A stretch of 64,000 nt of DNA from Paractinoplanes durhamensis (GCF_016862175.1 NZ_BOML01000051.1:61187-125186), one strand, 5' to 3'. Shown: positions 8,735 through 17,449, counted from the stretch's first letter. Program-made: numbers and translations. The notes: generated from the letters alone by a model not told the origin.

Positions 8735-9607
8735 TCAACCGCAGGCTGCGGGCTGCGGCGTTCGCGGCCAGTTCCGGACGCCCGCGGGCGGTGCGCCGAT
8801 CACCCCGGCGGTCGCGGCGCCCAGCGCGTCGGCGCCGGCGAGCAGCGCGCCCGACAGGTCGGCCCCCTGGAGACACGTGTCGCGCAGGTCGGCGCCGCGC
8901 AGATCCGCACCCCGCAGATCCGCGCCGCGCAGGTCGGCCCGCCGCAGCGTGGCAAGCTGCAGGTCGGCGCCGCGCAGCGTCGCGTTCGCCAGATCCGTGC
9001 CGTCGAGCGTCGCGCCGCGCAGCGACGCGCCCTCGGCGCCGAGGCCCGTCAGGTCCGCATACGGCAGATTCAGCGCATCAAGGTTTGCCCCGGCGATCTG
9101 CGCGCCCGCCCGGACGTCCTGCGCCCGCGCCGGTTTGGCCCGTGGCGCGCCGGTCGGCGCCGTCACATCGGCGGCCGACTCGGCCGGATGGCTGGTGAGC
9201 GCCGGCCATCCCTGGGCGTGCCCGTAGACCGTCAGCAGCACCACAAGCCCCACCACAAGGGCGACACCGAGCCTGACCTGGTCGTTGAAGAACGCACCGC
9301 CGAGAAGAAAGACGAGCGCCCCGATGGTGGCCACCCCGGTAAGCAACGCACCGAACGGCCCGAAGACCGCACCGGCCCAGGCCATCGCGAAAACGGCGAC
9401 GATCGGCCAGAGCCAGAGCCACCGGTCCCGCCGCCGGCTGGTCACGGCCGGTTCCGGTTCCGGTTCCGGCTCCGGCTCCGGTTCCGGCTCCGGTTCCGGC
9501 TGCGGCGTCTGGGCCGGCGGCAGCGTCAGGTCATATGCGCGCCCGGACTCGACCGGCGCGAGTTCAGCTGGCGGGTCCTGCGGTGATGGTCCTCCGGGCG
9601 TCGCCAT
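8735..9607 (-). CDS. Membrane-anchored pentapeptide-repeat protein
   Basis: The protein has 290 residues. The N-terminal part is Pro-rich with a (Pro-Glu)n run of about ten units, followed by RRRDRW and two or three hydrophobic segments (about residues 65-130). The C-terminal half has pentapeptide repeats of the A(D/N)LxG type (ADLRGADLRGADLRG), which fold as a right-handed beta-helix. ATG 9607 has GGAGG upstream; the longer frame to 9643 does not. The function is unknown. Pentapeptide proteins include gyrase-protecting mimics, but a membrane-tethered form argues for a scaffolding role. The (PE)n tract is encoded by a GGTTCC/GGCTCC hexamer array at about 9449-9500. Confidence 0.85.
   Translation of the reverse strand: MATPGGPSPQDPPAELAPVESGRAYDLTLPPAQTPQPEPEPEPEPEPEPEPEPAVTSRRRDRWLWLWPIVAVFAMAWAGAVFGPFGALLTGVATIGALVFLLGGAFFNDQVRLGVALVVGLVVLLTVYGHAQGWPALTSHPAESAADVTAPTGAPRAKPARAQDVRAGAQIAGANLDALNLPYADLTGLGAEGASLRGATLDGTDLANATLRGADLQLATLRRADLRGADLRGADLRGADLRDTCLQGADLSGALLAGADALGAATAGVIGAPPAGVRNWPRTPQPAACG
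9449..9500. repeat. Hexanucleotide microsatellite coding for (Pro-Glu)n
   Basis: About eight to nine tandem copies of GGTTCC or GGCTCC lie inside the pentapeptide-repeat gene and encode its Pro-Glu run. The array is a likely site of length variation between strains. Confidence 0.85.
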
Positions 9608-9689
9608 GATGGCGGTCCTCCAAGGCTCAGCGGCGCATGCCACGAATGGTTTCAGGTGCCTTCGAAGATTGCCAATATCGCGGGGCGCC

Positions 9690-10703
9690 TCATGCGGTAT
9701 CCGGGTCGGGCTCGGCCGGCGGTGAAGTCCCCGGCTCGATGTCGGTCCGAGTCTCCGCGTACACCCCGAGATCCATGTCGCCGAAGCCGAAGACGTCCAT
9801 CAGTGCGGCGTTCTGCGCGACCTCCGCATCGTGGCCCCGCGGAGACGGCAGCCGAAGCGTGTCGTAGAGCCGGAAGCGGCTGACGTCAACCATCACCGCC
9901 ATGCTCATTCCATACTCCTCGGCGAGCGCCACCGCCCCACGGTAGGTCAGGTAGGCGACGGTGTAAGGCACCAGAGCGAGAAGCAACCACCATCCGTGCC
10001 GCCAGAAGAAGAGCACCGTGACGACGGCCCCCAGCAGGCTCAGCAACGAGGTACGCACGGCCAGCTCGAGCTGCGTCCGCTGGTTCTCCATGTAGGCCGT
10101 CTCGCGCTCTCCCGCGACCATCGCCAGCCGGGGAATGGTGCGAATCGCCTCGATGCCGTAGGGGCGACCCACGCGGGACTCGTACGACCGCAGAACGTTG
10201 CCCAGACTGGTCGGCAGGATCTCCGAGTCCCGGTCGGGGTAGCGGCCCTCGGCCAGCCGATGGGTGGCATCACGCACCGCCGCCCGGACCATCCACGGGG
10301 GTGCAGCGGCGCCTTCCAGCCTGCTCCCGCCGAGCCGCTGTCGCGCGCGGAAGGCCGCCATACGATGGTCGGCCCGCAATCGTCGATGGTGCAGCGTCCG
10401 CATCGTCGCCAGTTGCTGCGCGAGGGTGCCGCTACCCCAATACCCCTCGAAGAGACGGAGAAGCTGGACCTGCAACGGGTTGAGCGCCAGTGAAAGCACG
10501 AGCGCCGCGAGGCCGACGACCAACAGCTGCGCAGGGTCGAAGTCGACAACCGCGGACCAGTTCAGCGGGCCATTCCACGCGCCGGTGCGGATCAGCACGT
10601 AGACGTAGGCGAGGAACACCGTCGAGGGCAGGGCGCTGACGACCGAGAAGTAGCGCCCGACGCGGCCCGCTCCGGCGGCTGCCCCGATGATGTCCGTGCT
10701 CAA
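9690..10703 (-). CDS. Multi-TM protein of unknown function
   Basis: The protein has 337 residues, with hydrophobic segments near residues 20-45 and 55-75 and another pair near 210-255. Between them is a long charged loop (about 80-205) rich in Arg and His. The C-terminus is acidic and Pro-rich. I recognise no family. The only plausible start is TTG 10703, with GGAGG four bases upstream; the frame continues open for 2 kb behind it, but that part is antisense to other genes. A Cys-rich zinc-ribbon-like protein lies just upstream on the same strand and may be co-transcribed. Confidence 0.7.
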   Translation of the reverse strand: MSTDIIGAAAGAGRVGRYFSVVSALPSTVFLAYVYVLIRTGAWNGPLNWSAVVDFDPAQLLVVGLAALVLSLALNPLQVQLLRLFEGYWGSGTLAQQLATMRTLHHRRLRADHRMAAFRARQRLGGSRLEGAAAPPWMVRAAVRDATHRLAEGRYPDRDSEILPTSLGNVLRSYESRVGRPYGIEAIRTIPRLAMVAGERETAYMENQRTQLELAVRTSLLSLLGAVVTVLFFWRHGWWLLLALVPYTVAYLTYRGAVALAEEYGMSMAVMVDVSRFRLYDTLRLPSPRGHDAEVAQNAALMDVFGFGDMDLGVYAETRTDIEPGTSPPAEPDPDTA

Positions 10704-10765
10704 GCGGCCTCCGCTCAGCCCGCGGCGTTCTCTGAAGTTGACCGCGGTCGATGCTATCGCGGGTC

Positions 10766-11197
10766 CTAGTAGCGGTGTCCCTGCGCGCACTGCCAAGCCC
10801 CGCCGACGTTCCGGCCGATGCCGCAGCCGCGGTGCGGGCAGAGCCGGCCGTACGCCGAGTGCCCGGCCCGGCACCACCAGTTCACAGAGTCCACGCTGGC
10901 CAGGAAATGTTGGCAGCCAACCTTGGGGCAAGCAACGTAGCTGAAGGGCGCGCCGGTCACGGTGCAAAGTCCGCGGTGGGGTCCATCCCGGGATGCCGGA
11001 TGGACCCGCCAGTTTCGGTGCGCGGGCAAATGGCAGAGGAGGCCGGTCGGAGAGCCGGCGGGGACTCCGGCCGGGGTAAATCCAGCGGTGCCGTGAAGAC
11101 TTGCCACCGACCAGACGCGGAGCAGCGTCACGAGACCGATTCTGCGCATCGGTCTCGCTCGGCCCGCGCGATCTGATCGATCCACGTTGCTCTCCAT
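10766..11197 (-). CDS. Small protein with C-terminal zinc-ribbon-like Cys clusters
   Basis: The protein has 143 residues. The last 60 residues carry ACPKVGCQHF, WWCRAGHS, LCPHRGCG and WQCAQGHRY. These are four paired Cys(/His) sites, probably two zinc-binding ribbons repeated in tandem (CPxxGC...WxCxxGH). The first half has no recognisable feature, and the start is uncertain: ATG 11197, GTG 11185 after GGAGAG, and ATG 11149 are all possible. It lies upstream of the membrane protein at 9690-10703. The function is unknown; nucleic-acid or protein binding is only a family-level guess. Confidence 0.55.
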   Translation of the reverse strand: MESNVDRSDRAGRARPMRRIGLVTLLRVWSVASLHGTAGFTPAGVPAGSPTGLLCHLPAHRNWRVHPASRDGPHRGLCTVTGAPFSYVACPKVGCQHFLASVDSVNWWCRAGHSAYGRLCPHRGCGIGRNVGGAWQCAQGHRY

Positions 11198-11260
11198 GGC
11201 GACACCCGGAGGTTAAGCCGGGGACCGCCATGAACACATCGACCGACCGGGCCGTGTGGG

Positions 11261-11292
11261 TGCGGGCTCGGCGATCGTCCGCCGAGCCCGCA
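11261..11292 (-). terminator. Hairpin terminator after the metallopeptidase gene
   Basis: A perfect 13-bp inverted repeat (TGCGGGCTCGGCG at 11261-11273, complement at 11280-11292) with a 6-base loop lies 11 bases beyond the stop of the leftward metallopeptidase gene. There is no U tract. Confidence 0.75.
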
Positions 11293-11302
11293 TCGAGCCG
11301 GC

Positions 11303-12682
11303 TTAGAGGATGCCGCGCTGGTGGAAGGCGGCTCGGGTCTTGGCGGCGGCGTGTGGGCCGTAGAGGGCTCGGGCGGTGGCTACCGTGCGCTTTGCCGCCT
11401 CGGGCATGGTGATCGTGGGGTTGAAGTAGAACTGGGACTCCAGGATCACCCGGTTTGCCGTCGTGCGGCCCAAGGCGCGGTTGATGTCCCACAGGGCGTG
11501 GGACCAGATCTCGCCGTCGGCGTGGACCTCGCCCTCCAGGTCGGCCGGGTAGACCTTTGGCGTGTCGGTGCGGCGCAGGCAGTGCGGGGTGTCGTCGGTG
11601 TAGGACGTTGAATCCCAGTCCATCACGCATGCCCATGGAGTCACCGCGGTGTCGGGGCTTGTTGCCTGGGACATCGTTACCGCCCAATAGTCGCCGAAGC
11701 CCTCGCCGATCGAGCCGGCCTCCTCGGACTCGCCGAAGCCGGGCACCTGGTCGTCCTGGATGGCGTGGCCGTACTCGTGCCAGATCACCTCGTTGTCCTC
11801 GGCGTCGTCGACGCCGCCGGTGCCGAAGGTGATGCCGTCCACCTCGGGGTCGTAGAACGAGTTGTCGTCCTCGAAACCGACCGTATTGAAGTCCTGCGGC
11901 TCGTTGTTGACGTCGCGGAACCCCAGCCGGTGGATGTACTCCTGGGCGCCGGTGATGCTGTAGTAGGCCATCACCTGCTCGAACCCGTCCTGCGCGCGGT
12001 TGAACATATAGGCCCTGCTGCGGGCGGTGACCTGACCGGCGCTGACGTTGTTGGCGTACGCACCCTGCAGTGTGTCTTTGTTTTTGTCGAGTTTGGTCAG
12101 TCGGACCGTGCGGTAGGCGCGGGTGAACTGCGGGCCGTCGGCGTTGTCGGCGTCGGTGAGCCCCTCGTTCTGCAGGCGGACCACCGGGTTGGGGTCGAAG
12201 ACGCGGCCCTTGCCGTCGGCCCGCTGGGCGGTGTTCTCCTCCTGGAGCAGGGCGCCGGAGTCGGCGTCGGTCAGGGTCCGGTAGGTGCCCTTGGTGGTCG
12301 GCGTCATCGTCATCCAGGCCAGCTTGGCCGGGGCGCCGGGCACGACGACCAGCTGGGCGTTGCCGGGCTGGCGACCGAGCCGGCCGGCCACCTTGGACCG
12401 GGTGCCCTGCGCGGTCTGGCCGGCGACCACATCCGTGAGGCCGGTGATCGTCCTGCGTCCGTCGTCGACGGTCAGCACGCCGGCGTCGGTGTGTGTTGCG
12501 TAATAGCCGCCGAAGACCGGGATCCCCCGATAGGTCTGCTGGTACCAGATGTGCGTGCCCAGCAAGGACTGGCGCGTCTGGATCTTCTCGAGGCCGGTCG
12601 GCGCGGCCTTTGCCGCCGTCCCTCCGGACACGATCAGACCGATGGCGAGCAGCGGCGCGAGCACGCGAACTGTTCTCTTCAA
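11303..12682 (-). CDS. Secreted zinc metallopeptidase (fungalysin/thermolysin-like)
   Basis: The protein has 459 residues. It has a signal peptide (MKRTVRVLAPLLAIGLIVSGG), a propeptide region resembling an FTP domain (about 30-130) and a catalytic domain with VIWHEYGHAI. The two His residues bind zinc and Glu is catalytic. A downstream GEGFGDYWA supplies the third zinc ligand. The HEYGH plus GEGFGDYWA pair is typical of M36 fungalysin-like and M4-like gluzincins. A later DGEIWSHALWDI segment fits the same group. It should be exported as a zymogen and degrade protein outside the cell. It lacks the C-terminal P-domain or lectin module some relatives carry. Confidence 0.9.
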   Translation of the reverse strand: MKRTVRVLAPLLAIGLIVSGGTAAKAAPTGLEKIQTRQSLLGTHIWYQQTYRGIPVFGGYYATHTDAGVLTVDDGRRTITGLTDVVAGQTAQGTRSKVAGRLGRQPGNAQLVVVPGAPAKLAWMTMTPTTKGTYRTLTDADSGALLQEENTAQRADGKGRVFDPNPVVRLQNEGLTDADNADGPQFTRAYRTVRLTKLDKNKDTLQGAYANNVSAGQVTARSRAYMFNRAQDGFEQVMAYYSITGAQEYIHRLGFRDVNNEPQDFNTVGFEDDNSFYDPEVDGITFGTGGVDDAEDNEVIWHEYGHAIQDDQVPGFGESEEAGSIGEGFGDYWAVTMSQATSPDTAVTPWACVMDWDSTSYTDDTPHCLRRTDTPKVYPADLEGEVHADGEIWSHALWDINRALGRTTANRVILESQFYFNPTITMPEAAKRTVATARALYGPHAAAKTRAAFHQRGIL

Positions 12683-12752
12683 GGCTTCCCCCCACGTGAT
12701 TCCTCAGAGGGAGGCGATGGTAGTCATCGATGCGAGATATGCAAATGCGTCG

Positions 12753-13379
12753 TCACCGGACGGAAGCCTGGCCGAGCAGCCGGAGGGTGCGGCCGATGTG
12801 GGCCTTGACCAGTGCTTCGGCGGCGTCGCCGGCGCGCCGGCGCAGGGCGTCGACCATCTGCCGGTGCTCGGCGTTGACCGCGCTCGACTCGGCCGGGCTC
12901 AGCACCGGGGCGTGGCCGATGGTGGTGCGCTGGGCGAACTGGACCAGCAGCGGGTTGCCGCAGGCGGCGGTGATCAGGCCGTGGAACTGCCGGTTGAGCC
13001 GGTTGAGTTCGCGCGGGGTCGCGCCCGGCCGGTCGATCGCGTCGGCCAGCTCGGTGAGCCGGTCGAGTTCGTCGGCGGTGATCCGCGGTGCGGCCAGGCG
13101 GGCGGCGGAGCTCTCCACCGCCGCACGGGCCTGCACGATCTGCAGCGCCTCGCCGGGTTCGTGGTCGCGGACCAGCCAGCCGCGGGTGCGCGCGACCAGG
13201 CCCTCCTGCGCGAGCCGCAGCAGCGCCTCCCGCACCGGGGTGCGGCTCACCTGCAGCGACGCGGCCAGCTCCTCCTCGACGAGCCGCCGGCCGGGGCCGA
13301 TCTCGCCGTCCAGGATCGCCTCGCGGAGCTGCTGGTAGGCGGCGTCCGCGGCGAACAGCCCGAGCTTCGGCAGTGGCAC
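12753..13379 (-). CDS. GntR-family transcriptional regulator (FadR/FCD type)
   Basis: The protein has 208 residues. The N-terminal winged HTH reads AYQQLREAILDGEIGPGRRL, then EELAASLQVSRTPVREALLRL, the GntR signature. The C-terminal helical FCD domain (about 85-205) carries the metal or ligand-binding histidines expected of the group (for example in LNRQFHGLI and GRTLRLL-like ends). It binds DNA as a dimer and responds to a small acid or sugar acid. No metabolic operon lies beside it to suggest the ligand. It starts 28 bases from the histidine kinase stop on the same strand. Confidence 0.9.
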   Translation of the reverse strand: MPLPKLGLFAADAAYQQLREAILDGEIGPGRRLVEEELAASLQVSRTPVREALLRLAQEGLVARTRGWLVRDHEPGEALQIVQARAAVESSAARLAAPRITADELDRLTELADAIDRPGATPRELNRLNRQFHGLITAACGNPLLVQFAQRTTIGHAPVLSPAESSAVNAEHRQMVDALRRRAGDAAEALVKAHIGRTLRLLGQASVR

Positions 13380-13407
13380 GACCCGACAGTAACCTGCCGG
13401 TGATCGG

Positions 13408-14631
13408 TCAGCAGACGTCGTGCCGGGGCAGCCGGATCGAGATGGCCGCGCCCCGTCCGGTGTCGCTGTCGATGGTGACGGTGCCCTCGTGCGCGTCGAC
13501 GATCGCCTTGACGATGCTCAGGCCCAGGCCGGCGCCCTGCACCTCGTTGCGTTCGGCGTCGGCCGAGCGGCGGAACGGGGCCAGCACCCGTTCCTGGTCG
13601 GCGGGGCTGATCCCGACGCCGGTGTCGCGGACCTCGAGGACCGCCTCGTCGCCGTCGACGGTGGCGGCCACGGTGATCCAGCCGCGCGGGGTGAACTTGA
13701 CCGCGTTGAGCACCAGGCGTTCCAGGGCCTGGCCGATGCGCTGCAGGTCGGCGCGGACCATCACGGGTTCGGTCGTCTCGGCGGCGATCTCCAGTCCGCG
13801 GCCGTCGGCGAGCACCCGGTTGCGGGTGACCGCGTTGCGGGCCAGCTCGGCCAGGTCGATCACGCTGCGGTCGAGGACGAGGGAGGTGTGCCCGGCCTGG
13901 GCGGCCAGCAGCATGTCGTCGACCAGGGCCATCAGCCGGTCGGAGTTGCGCCGGATCCGGTCGAGGAACTGGTGGTTCTCGGCCGGCGGCACCTCGGGGT
14001 CGCCGAGCACCTCCAGGTAGCCGTTGATCGAGGTGAGCGGGGTGCGCAGCTCGTGGGTGACCCGGGAGAGGAACTCGTCCTTGATCCGGTCGGCGTCGCG
14101 CAGCCGCTCGTTGGCCTCGTCCAGGCCGCGGGCGTACTGGCGCAGTTCGAGCTGGGCCATCACGTGCCGGGCGAGGGTGCGCAGGCCGGCGCATTCGGCC
14201 GGGGTGAGCAGCCGGGGCTCGAAGTCGATCACGCAGAGGCTGCCGAGCGGCTTTCCGTCCGCGGTGACCAGCGGGGCGCCGGCGTAGAAGCGCACGTACG
14301 GGTCGCCGGTCACCATCGGGTTGTCGGCGAACCGCGGGTCGAGCCGGGCGTCGGGGACCTGCATGACCTCGCCGTGGTGCATGGCGTGCGAGCAGAACGA
14401 GTGCTCGCGGGGCACCTCGCACGGGTCGTCGATGCCGACGCTGGCCTTGAACCACTGCTGCTTGCCGGAGATCAGACTGATCGCGGCGACCGGGGTACGG
14501 CACAGTTGGGCGGCGAGCACGGCGATGTCGTCGAAGTCGGTTTCGGGCTCGCTGTAGAGAACCTGGTAGTCGTGCAGGGCAGCGAGCCGCTGCTGTTCCA
14601 GCGCCGCATCCAAAACCAACATGTCCGACAT
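13408..14631 (-). CDS. Sensor histidine kinase with N-terminal GAF domain
   Basis: The protein has 407 residues. A GAF domain (about 25-170; PVAAISLISGKQQWFKA, then CSHAMHHG and GSLCVIDFEPR, a phytochrome-like or general GAF pattern) is followed by a short coiled coil. Then come the HisKA box with VTHELRTPLTSINGYLEVLG and an HATPase domain ending RDTGVGISPAD and GAGLGLSIVKAIVDAHEG. There is no transmembrane segment, so it senses in the cytoplasm. It is divergent from a REC-GAF response regulator at 14826, which is its likely partner. The ligand is unknown. Confidence 0.93.
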   Translation of the reverse strand: MSDMLVLDAALEQQRLAALHDYQVLYSEPETDFDDIAVLAAQLCRTPVAAISLISGKQQWFKASVGIDDPCEVPREHSFCSHAMHHGEVMQVPDARLDPRFADNPMVTGDPYVRFYAGAPLVTADGKPLGSLCVIDFEPRLLTPAECAGLRTLARHVMAQLELRQYARGLDEANERLRDADRIKDEFLSRVTHELRTPLTSINGYLEVLGDPEVPPAENHQFLDRIRRNSDRLMALVDDMLLAAQAGHTSLVLDRSVIDLAELARNAVTRNRVLADGRGLEIAAETTEPVMVRADLQRIGQALERLVLNAVKFTPRGWITVAATVDGDEAVLEVRDTGVGISPADQERVLAPFRRSADAERNEVQGAGLGLSIVKAIVDAHEGTVTIDSDTGRGAAISIRLPRHDVC

Positions 14632-14825
14632 TTCGGGTACCTCCGCTGCCGGCCGGTCCGGCCATCACAGGACCACTCGGCCACCGGCCGCCGGGGCTGA
14701 GCCTTACCGCGGGTGCAGGGTGGTTCGGGATGGCACAACCCGTTTGCAACCGGGCGGCACTCTGCCCACCGCCCTCCGGCGCCTACCGTCTGAGCTGCAC
14801 AAACACACTAGAGGATGGGGTTGAC

Positions 14826-15689
14826 ATGGCCGTAATCGTCGCCGCCGAGGACGACGCCGACGTCGCGGACCTGCTCGCCACCACGCTGAGCCGGGCCGGG
14901 CACGTCGTGCACATGGCCGGAACCGGCCCGCGGGCGCTGCAGATGGTCGCCGAGACCCATCCCGACCTGGTCATCCTGGACCACGGGATGCCCGGTATGT
15001 CCGGTCTCGACGTCGCCCGCCGGCTGCGCGCCGACGACACCACCGCCGGCATGCCGATGATGATGCTGACCGCGTTCGCCCCGGACGGCGCCCGCGACGT
15101 GTTCGACCAGGTGCTGCACAAGCCGATCCCGTTCCGGCAGATCGCCGACGTGGCCCGCAACCTGCTCGCGACGACCGGCCTGCGGAAGCTGACCACCGGC
15201 CGGCCGCTGAACGACCCGGAACGGCTGGCCGCGGTGGCCCGGCTGCTCGACGAGCCCGACCCGGTCGACGAGCTGGCCCTGGCCATGGAGATCGCCAACC
15301 TCGCCGAGGCGACCGGTGCGCAGAGCGCCGCGGTCGGCCTGGTCCTGGACAGCACGCTGCAGGTCGTCGCCTCGGTCGGCCTGCCCGACCTGATCATCGA
15401 GGCGGGCGGGGTGCCGATCGAGTGGACGCCGTGCGGCGTGCTGGCCGGCAACGACCGGCCGGTGCTCTTCGACGACCTGACCCGCGACCCGATCTTCCGG
15501 GATCTGCCGCTGGTCTCGCTGTCCGACGTCCGCTCCTACGCCGGGGTGCCGATGCACTCCCCCGAGGGCCTGGTCGTCGCGTCCATGGTGGTGATGGCAC
15601 CGGAGCCGATGCGCTTCTCCGGCCGCACCCTGGAGATCCTGACCGCCGCCGTACCCCGCATCATGAAGTTGATCGACCGCCGCCGGTAG
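14826..15689 (+). CDS. Response regulator with REC and GAF domains
   Basis: The protein has 287 residues. The receiver domain (about 1-120) has the acidic pair EDD, phospho-acceptor Asp in LVILDHGMPG (Asp52), Thr in MMLTAF and Lys in LHKPIP. The second half (about 140-285) is a GAF-like domain related to that of the divergent kinase (VASVGLPDLI, VRSYAGVPMHS). There is no DNA-binding or enzymatic output, so phosphorylation probably alters GAF-mediated partner binding. ATG 14826 follows a GGATGGGG site; the 32 codons upstream are open but not conserved in style. It probably pairs with the histidine kinase at 13408-14631. Confidence 0.88.
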   Translation: MAVIVAAEDDADVADLLATTLSRAGHVVHMAGTGPRALQMVAETHPDLVILDHGMPGMSGLDVARRLRADDTTAGMPMMMLTAFAPDGARDVFDQVLHKPIPFRQIADVARNLLATTGLRKLTTGRPLNDPERLAAVARLLDEPDPVDELALAMEIANLAEATGAQSAAVGLVLDSTLQVVASVGLPDLIIEAGGVPIEWTPCGVLAGNDRPVLFDDLTRDPIFRDLPLVSLSDVRSYAGVPMHSPEGLVVASMVVMAPEPMRFSGRTLEILTAAVPRIMKLIDRRR

Positions 15690-15690
15690 T

Positions 15691-16158
15691 TCAATTGCCC
15701 CGGCGGTGCTCGAAGATCAGGTGGGTCTCGGTGCCGGCCACCAGGTGGGTGCCGCTGAGCCGCTCGGTGATGATCGTGCGCAGGTCGGCGACGTCGGCGG
15801 TGGCCACGTGCAGCAGGAAGTCGTAGGAGCCGGAGACGAAGTAGACGTCGCGGACCGCCGGGATGCCGGCGAGCGACTCGGCGAACTTGCCGATCGCGTC
15901 GCGCGCGTCCGACCGGATCCGTACCGCGATCATGGCCTGGATCGGACGCCCGATCCAGGCCGGGTCGACGTCGGCGTGGAAACCGCGGATCGCGCCGAGC
16001 TCACGCAGCCGGCGGATCCGGGTCAGGCAGGTCGACGGGGCGATGCCGACGCGCTCGGCGAGCGCGTTGTTGGGCATCCGGCCGTCGACCTCCAACAGGG
16101 CCAGCAGGTCCAGATCGATGGGATCAAGGCCCCGAAGATCCTTCGGCGAGTCCGTCAT
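15691..16158 (-). CDS. Lrp/AsnC-family regulator (likely AldR)
   Basis: The protein has 155 residues. The N-terminal HTH has LDLLALLEVDGRMPNNALAE, then ERVGIAPSTCLTRIRRL. The C-terminal RAM domain (about 75-150) follows, with VYFVSGSYDFLLHV, the amino-acid-binding turn of Lrp proteins. The gene is divergent from alanine dehydrogenase. This is the arrangement of mycobacterial AldR, which controls ald in response to alanine, so the same role is likely. It abuts the REC-GAF gene tail to tail with one base between stops. Confidence 0.9.
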   Translation of the reverse strand: MTDSPKDLRGLDPIDLDLLALLEVDGRMPNNALAERVGIAPSTCLTRIRRLRELGAIRGFHADVDPAWIGRPIQAMIAVRIRSDARDAIGKFAESLAGIPAVRDVYFVSGSYDFLLHVATADVADLRTIITERLSGTHLVAGTETHLIFEHRRGN

Positions 16159-16289
16159 GATCAGGCCTCCGATCGCATCTTATGCAGTCTGATCGCGCTA
16201 AGCAGAATCTTCTGCGGCCCCATTGCGCGAATCCTGCACATCGTTCCACTCTAGCCCCATACCGCGACACCCTTGAAGGGAAAGCCAGC
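16159..16289. promoter_or_regulatory. Divergent control region of the Lrp-type regulator and ald
   Basis: This 131-bp gap separates two divergent starts and must hold both promoters and the presumed Lrp/AldR sites. It is clearly more AT-rich than its flanks. It has repeated short pieces resembling each other (GATCGCATCTTATGCA, GATCGCGCTAAGCAGAA), which could be half-sites, but I cannot define an operator by eye. Confidence 0.5.
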
Positions 16290-17405
16290 ATGCAGATCGG
16301 CGTGCCGTCCGAGGTCAAGAACCACGAGTACCGGGTGGCCATCACCCCGGCCGGCGTGGCCGAGTTCGTCAGCCGTGGGCACCAGGTGCTCATCCAGGCC
16401 GGCGCCGGCGCCGGCTCGTCGATCACCGACGACGACTTCGCCACCGCCGGAGCCCGGATCGTGCCGGACGCCGACAGCGTCTGGGCCCAGGCCGACCTGC
16501 TGCTGAAGGTCAAGGAGCCGATCGCGTCCGAGTACCACCGGCTGCGCGCGGGCCAGGTTCTCTTCACCTACCTGCACCTCGCCGCCGACGCGGCCGGCAC
16601 CAAGGCGCTGCTGGACAGCGGCACCACCGCCATCGCCTACGAGACCGTGCAGCTCGCCGACCGGTCGCTGCCGCTGCTCGCCCCGATGTCCGAGGTGGCC
16701 GGCCGGCTCGCCCCGCAGGTCGGCGCGTACTCCCTGATGCGCAGCTCCGGCGGCCGTGGCGTGCTCCCCGGCGGGGTCCCGGGCGTCAGCCCGGCGAAGG
16801 TCACGATCATCGGCGGCGGCGTCTCCGGCGTCAACGCGGCCACCATCGCCCTCGGCATGGGCGCCGACGTGACCGTCCTCGACCTGAGCGTCCCCCGGCT
16901 GCGGCAGATCGACGCCCAGTTCGGCGGCCGGGTCAAGACGCTGGTCTCCAGCACCTACGCCATCGAGCAGCAGGTCCTCGAGGCCGACATGGTCATCGGC
17001 GCGGTCCTCGTGCCCGGCGCCAAGGCCCCGACCCTGGTCAGCAACGACCTGGTGAAGCGGATGAAGCCGGGCGCGGTGCTCGTCGACATCGCCATCGACC
17101 AGGGCGGCTGCTTCGAGGACTCGCACGCCACCACCCACGAGGAGCCGGTCTACAAGGTGCACGACGCGGTCTTCTACTGCGTCGCGAACATGCCCGGCGC
17201 GGTCCCGAACACGTCCACGTACGCCCTCACGAACGCCACCCTCCCGTACGCGCTGCGCCTGGCCGACCTCGGCTGGCAGGCCGCGCTGCAGCAGGACCCG
17301 GCGCTCGCCCTCGGTCTCAACATCCACGCCGGTCAGCTGACGAACGCGTCGGTCGGCGAAGCGCTGGGCCTCCCTTCGGTCGAGGTCTCCTCAGTCCTCG
17401 CCTGA
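16290..17405 (+). CDS. ald: Alanine dehydrogenase
   Basis: The protein has 371 residues, the normal length for this NAD-dependent enzyme, which interconverts L-alanine and pyruvate plus ammonia. It opens with MQIGVPSEVKNHEYRVAITP, the family N-terminus. It has the catalytic Lys75 in KVKEP and His96 in YLHLAAD, and a Rossmann motif IIGGGVSGVNAA (about residues 171-182). ATG 16290 follows GAAGGG. It is divergent from an Lrp-type regulator and followed by a strong terminator. It helps redirect alanine nitrogen and NADH balance during nutrient or oxygen shifts. Confidence 0.97.
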   Translation: MQIGVPSEVKNHEYRVAITPAGVAEFVSRGHQVLIQAGAGAGSSITDDDFATAGARIVPDADSVWAQADLLLKVKEPIASEYHRLRAGQVLFTYLHLAADAAGTKALLDSGTTAIAYETVQLADRSLPLLAPMSEVAGRLAPQVGAYSLMRSSGGRGVLPGGVPGVSPAKVTIIGGGVSGVNAATIALGMGADVTVLDLSVPRLRQIDAQFGGRVKTLVSSTYAIEQQVLEADMVIGAVLVPGAKAPTLVSNDLVKRMKPGAVLVDIAIDQGGCFEDSHATTHEEPVYKVHDAVFYCVANMPGAVPNTSTYALTNATLPYALRLADLGWQAALQQDPALALGLNIHAGQLTNASVGEALGLPSVEVSSVLA

Positions 17406-17414
17406 CCCAGCAGG

Positions 17415-17447
17415 AAAAAGGGGGCCGCCGAGGCGGCCCCCTTTTTT
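17415..17447. terminator. Bidirectional rho-independent terminator
   Basis: A GGGGGCCGCC / GGCGGCCCCC hairpin (17420-17441) is flanked by AAAAA on the left and TTTTTT on the right. It lies 9 bases after the ald stop and just beyond the stop of the convergent aldo/keto reductase, so it can end both transcripts. Confidence 0.92.
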
Positions 17448-17449
17448 CG

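Noticed and set aside
10704..12695. Extension of the multi-TM protein upstream to a 1001-residue protein
   Set aside because: The added part is out of frame with, or overlaps, the zinc-ribbon gene and the metallopeptidase, and its composition is Arg/Pro-rich shadow text.
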